Assembly (NCBI GenBank): GCA_016788945.1
Contig: JAEUSA010000033.1
Span: 1-5,478 of the forward strand
DNA length: 5,478 nucleotides
From: Leptospiraceae bacterium
GTDB taxonomy: Bacteria > Spirochaetota > Leptospiria > Turneriellales > Turneriellaceae
Reading direction: 5' to 3'
Part shown: in pieces, positions 1 through 4,333 of the stretch
How the letters are laid out: each line of letters opens with the position of its first letter
Numbering within the stretch: the first letter of the stretch is position 1
Program-made: the position numbers and the translations under genes
The notes under the pieces: generated by a model
What the model was told of the DNA's origin: nothing
Seen by the model: only the letters and a program-made list of their open reading frames with translations
The model's database searches: none

Positions 1-388
1 TATTTTTTTTGGCCTCCCCGAAAATCTGTGTAAACAGATCGCAGACAAGCAAATGCGTTTTTTTTTCGATGCCTTTCGAAGCCACGACAATCGGTACATT
101 GATCTTCGGGGCGCGGTTATCCTGACTATACACATCGCGTATCGCCTGCGTCGGTGTCGCACTGATGATCATCTCGGCATGCTGTGCCGCCTCGTGAAAA
201 TCGGTCGTTACGGAGATGCTGTCGGGTAAAGTAATACCTTTCAGGTAGATAGTATTTTCACGCTGGTTTTTAATTGCATCGGCAGTATCTTTCGAGTGAC
301 TCCAGATTAACACCTGATGACCGTTTTCGGCTGTCAGCTTGGCGAGTGCTGTTCCGAACGAACCGGCACCGATTACAGATATACGCAT
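1..388 (-). CDS. gpsA: NAD(P)H-dependent glycerol-3-phosphate dehydrogenase, N-terminal part (runs off window)
   Basis: The enzyme reduces dihydroxyacetone phosphate to sn-glycerol-3-phosphate in the cytoplasm, the first step of phospholipid synthesis. The 129 visible codons begin MRISVIGAGSFGTALA, with the Rossmann dinucleotide motif GxGxxG at G7, G9 and G12. They continue with EMIISATPTQAIRDV (residues 72-86), where GpsA usually has a VPSxxLR-type stretch, and VPIVVASKGIE (98-108), the conserved T/SKGIE segment. GpsA is usually about 330 residues, so the substrate-binding C-terminal domain lies outside the window. The ATG at 388-386 is chosen because the Rossmann strand begins at residue 2. 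A GGAG (405-402) lies 12 bases upstream, a long spacing, partly inside an inverted repeat. Two A-runs occur in the coding strand: nine A at 66-58 and eight at 10-3. The family pattern continues past the first, so the frame looks intact. The gene lies 54 bp after the Nudix gene on the same strand. Confidence 0.93.
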   Translation of the reverse strand, partial: MRISVIGAGSFGTALAKLTAENGHQVLIWSHSKDTADAIKNQRENTIYLKGITLPDSISVTTDFHEAAQHAEMIISATPTQAIRDVYSQDNRAPKINVPIVVASKGIEKKTHLLVCDLFTQIFGEAKKN

Positions 389-395
389 GGTGCCG

Positions 396-431
396 AATAA
401 TCTCCAGCCGCGTAGACGGCAACAGATTATT
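396..431 (-). promoter_or_regulatory. Inverted repeat overlapping the likely gpsA ribosome binding site
   Basis: In the 54-bp gap before gpsA, the transcript reads AAUAAUCU (431-424), a 20-nt spacer, then AGAUUAUU (403-396), a perfect 8-bp stem. Nested inside is GCCG (420-417) with CGGC (410-407) around a 6-nt loop, separated from the outer stem by a 3-by-3 internal loop. The GGAG that best fits a Shine-Dalgarno sequence for gpsA is at 405-402, so its last two bases are in the 3' arm. There is no U-run after it, so it does not look like an intrinsic terminator. A role in limiting gpsA translation, or as an mRNA-processing structure, is inference only. Confidence 0.4.
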
Positions 432-442
432 TGCAGCGTTAT

Positions 443-943
443 CTACATCTTCTCAAAGAGCCAGAGCGCCAAAAGCGTCTTGCTGTCGGTTATTTTATGG
501 TTACGCACCATGCGTGAGAGTTCGGGCAGACTGAATGCCTTTTTGTTCGAAAAAACTTCGTCGTCATCGTGATCGGCAATGGCATCGCTCAGGGTGCGCG
601 CGGAGAACAAATGCAGCACCTCGGTAGAGAAACTGATCGCGGGATGATACTGCAGGCATTTCTTCCAGTGGCGCGCCGCGAAACCCGCCTCTTCTGCTAA
701 TTCGCGCTTGGCGCATTGCAGAATCGTTTCGTTCGTCTTCTTTTTGCCAGCGGGAATTTCCCATGACTTTGCCCCCGAACCGAGGCGGTATTGCTCAATG
801 AGCCATAAATATTGCTTGCGGGATTTCAGTTTTTCCACCGGCAAAATGCCCGCCGCGTGCGGATACTGTAGCAAAGGCTTGTCGCCAAAGCGCGTCTTGA
901 CCAACGTAAAGGCAATTTCTTTATCGCGGTAGAGGACTTTCAT
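443..943 (-). CDS. Nudix hydrolase, ADP-ribose pyrophosphatase type
   Basis: This is a 166-residue cytoplasmic Nudix hydrolase. The Nudix box is complete and fits GX5EX7REUXEEXGU: G66, E72, R80-E81, E84-E85 and G87-F88. E81, E84 and E85 would bind the catalytic divalent metal. It is preceded by WEIPAG (61-66), and a proline (P101 in YHPAISFSTEVLHLF) follows about 14 residues after the box. Both are typical of ADP-ribose or nucleoside-diphosphate-sugar pyrophosphatases (NudF-like). The end, with ITDSKTLLALW, also fits that group, where a D-x-KT helix is common. The expected reaction is cleavage of ADP-ribose or a nucleotide sugar to a sugar phosphate plus NMP. The exact substrate cannot be read from sequence. 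Its ATG overlaps the mutase stop as TGATG, and a GGAG (958-955) lies 11 bases upstream inside the mutase, so coupled translation is likely. The stop is TAG at 445-443. Confidence 0.88.
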   Translation of the reverse strand: MKVLYRDKEIAFTLVKTRFGDKPLLQYPHAAGILPVEKLKSRKQYLWLIEQYRLGSGAKSWEIPAGKKKTNETILQCAKRELAEEAGFAARHWKKCLQYHPAISFSTEVLHLFSARTLSDAIADHDDDEVFSNKKAFSLPELSRMVRNHKITDSKTLLALWLFEKM

Positions 944-2289
944 CAGCGCGCAAGCTCCAGAAGTTTGTCGAGCTCCGCCTTACCTTCTGCTTCGGCAATG
1001 AGCCGTACGACGGGTTCTGTATTGGACGCACGAAGGTGCAACCAACAGGGTTTACCGCCGAGACGACCGCTCACATGAAATCCGTCGCGCGTATCGAGTT
1101 TCGCTGCTTCGAGCCGAGCCATAACTTTTTCGACACTCGCCTGCATCGCCGCTGCGTCCATACCTTGTACAACCTGCTTCGTCATCACATACCGCGGCAG
1201 ACTGTTGACCCAAGCCGACAACGGCTGCTTTGACTGTCCAAGCAGTGAAAGCAAATGCGCAACACCGCTAAGCGCGTCACGCCCGAAGGACGGAATACGC
1301 GCGTCGATGACTCCGCCATTACCTTCGCCGCCGATCAGCGACTTTAACCGCCGCATTTCATCGACGACGTTTGCTTCGCCGACCATCGAACGCACAAACC
1401 GGCATTGCCTGAGCGCAGCGGCGCTTTCGCTGAGCATCGACGTGGAAAGGTTCGCAACGACGGTACCGCCCTTTTTCGCGGTCGATAAGATCGCGAGCGG
1501 TAGCGTATATTCTTCGCCGATTGCCCGCCCCTTTTCATCGACGAGCGACAGGCGATCGGCGTCGGGATCGAATGCAAAACCGATGTCGGCCTTATGTTTA
1601 CGCACGGCAGCGGCGAGTTTGCCGAGGGCATTAGCGGTAGGTTCGGGTGGCCGGGGGAAAGAAGATTTCTCTTCAAGGTGTATGGCAAACGTCTTCACGC
1701 CGAGACGCCTTAAGAGCAGCAGCGCAATTTCACCACCGCACGAACCCACGGGATCTACCACGGCGGTCAGACGGCGGCGTGGCTTCTTGACTACTTTTAG
1801 AATGCTGTTGATATGGAATTCCATAGCTGCGGTATGGGCTTCAACCAGCCTGCCCTGCAGACGGTAGTTACCCCATTGCGGTGCGGCGTCGAGGGCTGAA
1901 ACAAAACGCGCATTCTCCGCCGCAGAAAAGAAAAATCCGCCTTTGCCGATGAATTTCAAAGCGTTATACTCAGCCGGGTTATGCGAGGCGCTGACCATCA
2001 GCCCGCCCGCGAGCTTTTTGCCGGCAACATAAGCTTTAATCGTGGGTGTCGGCACCAGACCTAAGTCGTGCACCTCGCGCCCGGCAAGGCGCAGTACGCC
2101 TGAAGCGATATCGACCAGTGCCGGCCCCGTCGCGCGGGCGTCGCGTGCAAGCGCAATCGCCCCGGCCGGCAACACTGCAGCAAAGGCGCGTACGTAATCG
2201 ACCCATTTGTCGGGTGAAATATCGGCGGGGTAAACACCGCGCAACCCGGAAATAGAAAATTTGAGCGTCGGAGAAGAGTGCATGGTCAT
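943..2289 (-). CDS. Alpha-D-phosphohexomutase (phosphoglucosamine/phosphomannomutase family, GlmM/ManB-like)
   Basis: This is a complete 448-residue enzyme, the usual length for the family, interconverting hexose 6- and 1-phosphates in the cytoplasm. All four family signatures are present. The N-terminal GLRG is at 15-18. The phosphoserine loop is VSASHNPAEYNALK (99-112), with S102 the expected phosphorylated serine. The metal loop is DPDADR (241-246), with D241, D243 and D245. The sugar-recognition loop is GGEGNGGVI (320-328), and the phosphate-binding loop is RASNTEPVVR (420-429). As I recall, a GEGNGG sugar loop is commoner in GlmM-like enzymes of archaeal or Bacteroidetes type than in E. 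coli GlmM (GEQSGH), so phosphoglucosamine mutase for UDP-GlcNAc supply is my first guess and phosphomannomutase the second. ATG 2289-2287 overlaps the upstream stop (ATGA) and has GGTGAG 5 bases before it. A second in-frame ATG (2283-2281) two codons later is also possible. The next gene starts in the stop codon. Confidence 0.9.
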   Translation of the reverse strand: MTMHSSPTLKFSISGLRGVYPADISPDKWVDYVRAFAAVLPAGAIALARDARATGPALVDIASGVLRLAGREVHDLGLVPTPTIKAYVAGKKLAGGLMVSASHNPAEYNALKFIGKGGFFFSAAENARFVSALDAAPQWGNYRLQGRLVEAHTAAMEFHINSILKVVKKPRRRLTAVVDPVGSCGGEIALLLLRRLGVKTFAIHLEEKSSFPRPPEPTANALGKLAAAVRKHKADIGFAFDPDADRLSLVDEKGRAIGEEYTLPLAILSTAKKGGTVVANLSTSMLSESAAALRQCRFVRSMVGEANVVDEMRRLKSLIGGEGNGGVIDARIPSFGRDALSGVAHLLSLLGQSKQPLSAWVNSLPRYVMTKQVVQGMDAAAMQASVEKVMARLEAAKLDTRDGFHVSGRLGGKPCWLHLRASNTEPVVRLIAEAEGKAELDKLLELAR

Positions 2290-2603
2290 TTTAACTCACC
2301 ATAAATGCGTTTCTTTTGTATGTCGATTTGGCCGCGAAATTCGCTCATGCGGTATGTCGTATAAAGCGTGCAGAGAAAATTACCCGCAAAGCCGATCAGA
2401 AACACGCAAAGCGCAAAAAGAAATATGCTGCGTGTGACGACCACACCCGCAGGTTCCGTTTCGAGAATGTAGCGCCGGTAGAGAAACACCGCCATAACGG
2501 GCAGAGCCGCCAGCGCAGCATAATAACCGGTCAGCGGCATCAGCGCCAGAAAAAACAGCACGACGAGATAGAAGACGAGCGGAATTTTCAGATAAGCGCT
2601 CAC
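2286..2603 (-). CDS. Small integral membrane protein, unknown function
   Basis: I do not recognise this 105-residue protein. It has three hydrophobic segments, roughly residues 7-23, 25-42 and 57-80. The first two are separated only by a short PLTG turn, so they may form a hairpin. A short basic loop (YRRYILETE, 42-50) follows, and the C-terminal 25 residues are hydrophilic and charged (SEFRGQIDIQKKRIYGELK). No catalytic or metal-binding motif is visible. The start is GTG at 2603-2601, chosen because the preceding gene's TGA lies only one codon upstream in the same frame (TGA-ACT-GTG). No clear Shine-Dalgarno sequence precedes it, so translation probably depends on ribosomes finishing the upstream gene. 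The end overlaps the mutase start by ATGA. A real gene is supported by the fit into this overlapping series and the membrane pattern. A partner role with the adjacent membrane protein is inference. Confidence 0.72.
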   Translation of the reverse strand: MSAYLKIPLVFYLVVLFFLALMPLTGYYAALAALPVMAVFLYRRYILETEPAGVVVTRSIFLFALCVFLIGFAGNFLCTLYTTYRMSEFRGQIDIQKKRIYGELK

Positions 2604-2606
2604 AGT

Positions 2607-3137
2607 TCAGGGCGTTGCGGGCTTCTCTTTCGCCGGTTCGCTGTTTGCCGCAGCAGGTTTGGCCTCTTTCGCCGCGGCATCTTCAATCTTGATTTCTACT
2701 TTTGCTGCATCAGGCGCATTGACCGTCACAGGAGCCGCGGCCTTTTCGGCACCGGTGCTGCCGGCCGTCGTTTTTACGGTTTCGCGCGGCGGATCAATCA
2801 AGCCCTGACTTGCCAGAAATTTGCGCAGCCCCAGGACGACTTCAGGAGTATCCGTTGCTGATTCATGCGGTATGGTCACCGCAACGAGAATAAAGATACT
2901 CACCACAAAGAGCAGACTCTGTACAATCAGCGTAAAAGTAGCAAAAATAGGAACCCGCGCTTTCACACGCGACCGCTTAAAATGCCAGATTGCGACGACC
3001 AATGCAATGAGACAAAGAGCAATCGCCGGAATATTCAATATCAAGGGGGTGATCAGCTGAAAAACCAGAGCCAGAAGGACTACTGCAATCAGCAGTAAAT
3101 TGACGAGCAGCACAGGAAAGCGTCGAAAAAGGCGCAA
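2607..3137 (-). CDS. Membrane protein with three TM segments and an Ala/Lys/Glu/Pro-rich C-terminal tail, unknown function
   Basis: I do not recognise this 176-residue protein. A basic N-terminus (MRLFRR) is followed by hydrophobic segments at about 8-30, 33-52 and 62-89. The loop between the second and third is strongly basic (HFKRSRVKAR, 52-61). By the positive-inside rule the N-terminus and this loop are cytoplasmic, and everything after residue 90 is outside the membrane. That part has a short ordered-looking stretch (about 97-115), then a low-complexity tail from about 118 to 176 rich in A, K, E and P, typical of a flexible linker or envelope-spanning arm. The start is TTG at 3137-3135. 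An in-frame TAG four codons upstream excludes a longer form, and a GTG at codon 9 is the main alternative. No clear ribosome binding site is visible in the 14 bp after the radical SAM stop. It shares a frame with the next gene, one codon apart. Confidence 0.72.
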   Translation of the reverse strand: MRLFRRFPVLLVNLLLIAVVLLALVFQLITPLILNIPAIALCLIALVVAIWHFKRSRVKARVPIFATFTLIVQSLLFVVSIFILVAVTIPHESATDTPEVVLGLRKFLASQGLIDPPRETVKTTAGSTGAEKAAAPVTVNAPDAAKVEIKIEDAAAKEAKPAAANSEPAKEKPATP

Positions 3138-3151
3138 GCGCGTAAACTAAA

Positions 3152-3643
3152 TCAGTGCGTCTGGGAAAATAAACTCAGCTGACCATCTTCAGCATAGAGC
3201 GCATCTGCAGGTACGTGAAAATACTCTGTCGGCATAGGGTTGTGCCTTGCCTCGAGACCTGCCCGGCGCGCGGCAACCGCAAACCTGCGCGCCAGCATTT
3301 CCGCATACACCCCCTCGCCGCGCATGCGGGAAAAAAATTCGGCGCGGTATTCTTCACCACCATGCATCGACTTCAGCGTTTGCATGACTTTGTCAGCGCG
3401 GTCAGGAAAATGCCTGCCCAGCCAGTCTCGAAAAATTTCTTTTAACCCATAGGGCAGCCGTAGCGTTATGTATGCGGCGGTGCCTGCCCCTGCCCCCGCC
3501 GCTGCGGCAAGGATCGCTTCCATTTCATGATCGTTTACAAACGGTATCTGCGGTGCGAGCATAACTCCGGTCTTAATGCCGCGATGTGATAGAGTTTCGA
3601 GCGCTCGTAGCCGCGCTGCAGGCGTCGAAGCACGGGGTTCCAT
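3152..3643 (-). CDS. C-terminal remnant of the radical SAM protein after the in-frame stop
   Basis: This is 163 residues from an internal ATG (MEPRAST) to TGA. In relatives the EPRA stretch is internal, so this ATG is probably a former internal Met and not a natural start. The homologous reading extends back past it to 3715. Family features are APQIPFVNDHEMEAIL, the glycine/alanine-rich AAAAGAGAGTAAYITLRLP, FRDWLGRHFPDRADKV and RMRGEGVYAEMLARRF. No frameshift or second stop is present, so damage is confined to one codon. I see no good ribosome binding site before the ATG, so separate translation is doubtful. Confidence 0.45.
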   Translation of the reverse strand: MEPRASTPAARLRALETLSHRGIKTGVMLAPQIPFVNDHEMEAILAAAAGAGAGTAAYITLRLPYGLKEIFRDWLGRHFPDRADKVMQTLKSMHGGEEYRAEFFSRMRGEGVYAEMLARRFAVAARRAGLEARHNPMPTEYFHVPADALYAEDGQLSLFSQTH

Positions 3644-3681
3644 GCGACGCGCGAGGTCTGGGTCGAGCGAAGTTATCGAAA

Positions 3682-3720
3682 TATAAGCGCGTACCTGAGC
3701 GCTCGCCGCCAGCGCTTATA
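3682..3720 (-). repeat. 9-bp perfect inverted repeat enclosing the in-frame stop of the radical SAM gene
   Basis: In the transcript UAUAAGCGC (3720-3712) pairs with GCGCUUAUA (3690-3682) across 21 nt, and the UAA stop (3718-3716) lies in the 5' arm. A competing, smaller hairpin uses two copies of the self-complementary AGCGCU (3716-3711 and 3703-3698) with a 7-nt loop, beginning at the last base of the stop. The element lies in sequence that codes for the conserved family frame, so it is not an insertion. It may be chance or an RNA structure acting at the stop. No U-run follows it, so a classical terminator is unlikely. Confidence 0.5.
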
Positions 3721-4252
3721 ATAAATCTTTAACACGAATGATGCCCCCACTTTTGTAAACCAACGCGACCGGGTGGCGATATGCCGCAAAAACCCGTAAC
3801 AGGCTACGCGTAATCTGTAACCGGCGCTCGACGGGCTGGTAAATGTCCGTCACACCCGACAGCGCAATAGTCTGGGGGATGTATTTGGGTTTACGGAATT
3901 CTTTCTCTAACAGGCGCGCGGCGTCGAACTTGGCAAAAATTTTACTTTCAAAATCAATCCCCGCCGAAAGGTCGAAGTATTCATGCGTCGGCCGGGCAAA
4001 ACAATAGATGCAACCATGCTCGCAGCCACGGTACGCATTGATCGAAACGGAAAAAGGAATATCGGGTGATTCGTTCTTGGAAAAAATCGAACGCGATTGA
4101 TCGGGAAAAATCTGCGTACGCAGAGAAGTTTCTTCTTCTTGAATATCCCATCCGTCGTCGAAATCTTCACGCTGCGTTTTAGCAAAACGGCTTGCGGGGC
4201 TTATGCCCGCACCGCGGCCACGAAAAGTTTCGGAGCGATCAAGCGGAGACAT
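3716..4252 (-). CDS. N-terminal fragment of the interrupted radical SAM protein (as encoded, 178 aa)
   Basis: If the TAA at 3718-3716 acts as a stop, this is the product: 178 residues carrying the iron-sulfur/SAM motif (C77, C81, C84) but lacking the later strands of the expected TIM-barrel-like core, so it is unlikely to be a complete enzyme. The segment just before the stop, VYKSGGIIRVKDLL, is less like the family pattern I remember (about TKxxLIxRDxDLL) than the rest, which would fit some relaxation of constraint. That comparison is from memory. Confidence 0.6.
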   Translation of the reverse strand: MSPLDRSETFRGRGAGISPASRFAKTQREDFDDGWDIQEEETSLRTQIFPDQSRSIFSKNESPDIPFSVSINAYRGCEHGCIYCFARPTHEYFDLSAGIDFESKIFAKFDAARLLEKEFRKPKYIPQTIALSGVTDIYQPVERRLQITRSLLRVFAAYRHPVALVYKSGGIIRVKDLL

Positions 4253-4333
4253 CGCACCACAAAATAGAACAAAACTTGAACGGTCAATTCTTTATCCTCC
4301 GTTGCGTGCGGGGTCATCGCTCCCGCTGAGGTA
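4253..4333 (-). promoter_or_regulatory. Largest intergenic gap: possible promoter upstream of the radical SAM gene
   Basis: This 81-bp stretch separates the solute-binding protein stop from the radical SAM ATG. It contains TTGACC (4287-4282) and TATTTT (4266-4261), 15 bp apart, a weak sigma70-like pair with a short spacer. Transcription from it would start at or very near the ATG at 4252, giving an almost leaderless message. A perfect GGAGG (4300-4296) is too far (43 bases) from that ATG to serve it. A small hairpin, GCGGG (4326-4322) with CCCGC (4312-4308) and a 9-nt loop, has no U-run and is not a convincing terminator. All of this is motif reading only. Confidence 0.3.

Larger units (their letters stand above)
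3152..4252 (-). pseudogene. Radical SAM protein (PA0069/Rv2578c, SplB-like) interrupted by an in-frame TAA
   Basis: The two open segments 4252-3719 and 3715-3152 are in the same frame (offset 609 bases) and together make one radical SAM protein of 367 codons including the internal stop, about the family length. The N-terminal half has RGRGAG (11-16), DDGWD (32-36), SPDIPFSVSINAYRGCEHG and the 4Fe-4S motif CxxxCxxC (C77, C81, C84), then ARPTHEYFDL and GVTDIYQPVER. After the TAA at 3718-3716 the frame continues ALAASAQVRAYISITSLD, LARRMEPRAST, APQIPFVNDHEME and RMRGEGVYAEMLARRF, all fitting the family order. The spacing from DLL to SITSLD matches my recollection of intact relatives, so the stop replaces one residue. 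The ATG at 4252 has no good ribosome binding site. The wider family cleaves SAM reductively, but this subfamily's substrate is not established. It could be a recent pseudogene, a read-through gene or a sequence error. Downstream genes may suffer polarity. Confidence 0.8.

Noticed and set aside
1205..1867. A 220-codon open frame on the plus strand inside the phosphohexomutase gene
   Set aside because: The opposite strand carries all four phosphohexomutase motifs over this stretch. The plus-strand translation is rich in Ser, Arg and Pro with no domain, a typical antisense shadow.
2316..2861. A 181-codon plus-strand open frame across the two membrane proteins
   Set aside because: Its composition (Arg, His, Phe, Lys-rich) is what antisense reading of hydrophobic membrane segments produces. 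It spans two minus-strand genes with a coherent coupled layout and has no start context I can support.
2607..3718. A reassigned stop codon (alternative genetic code) explaining two same-frame neighbouring ORFs
   Set aside because: The radical SAM interruption is TAA and the membrane-protein junction is TGA. TAA ends the solute-binding gene and TGA ends the mutase normally, and TAG ends the Nudix gene, so no single codon looks reassigned.
3716..3718. Selenocysteine-like or pyrrolysine-like recoding at the radical SAM stop
   Set aside because: Those systems use UGA and UAG. The codon here is UAA. The nearby hairpin alone is not enough to propose an amino acid insertion.
4201..4317. A 38-codon minus-strand frame (ATG 4317, stop TAA 4203-4201) with a hydrophobic middle, overlapping the radical SAM start
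   Set aside because: The overlap with the radical SAM coding region and the short length make it weak. A GGGAG lies only 2 bases from its ATG, and there is no homology I recognise. It is mentioned only because of the nearby GGAGG.
4308..4326. Intrinsic terminator after the solute-binding protein gene
   Set aside because: The GCGGG/CCCGC stem is only 5 bp with a 9-nt loop, and no U-run follows it on the transcript.
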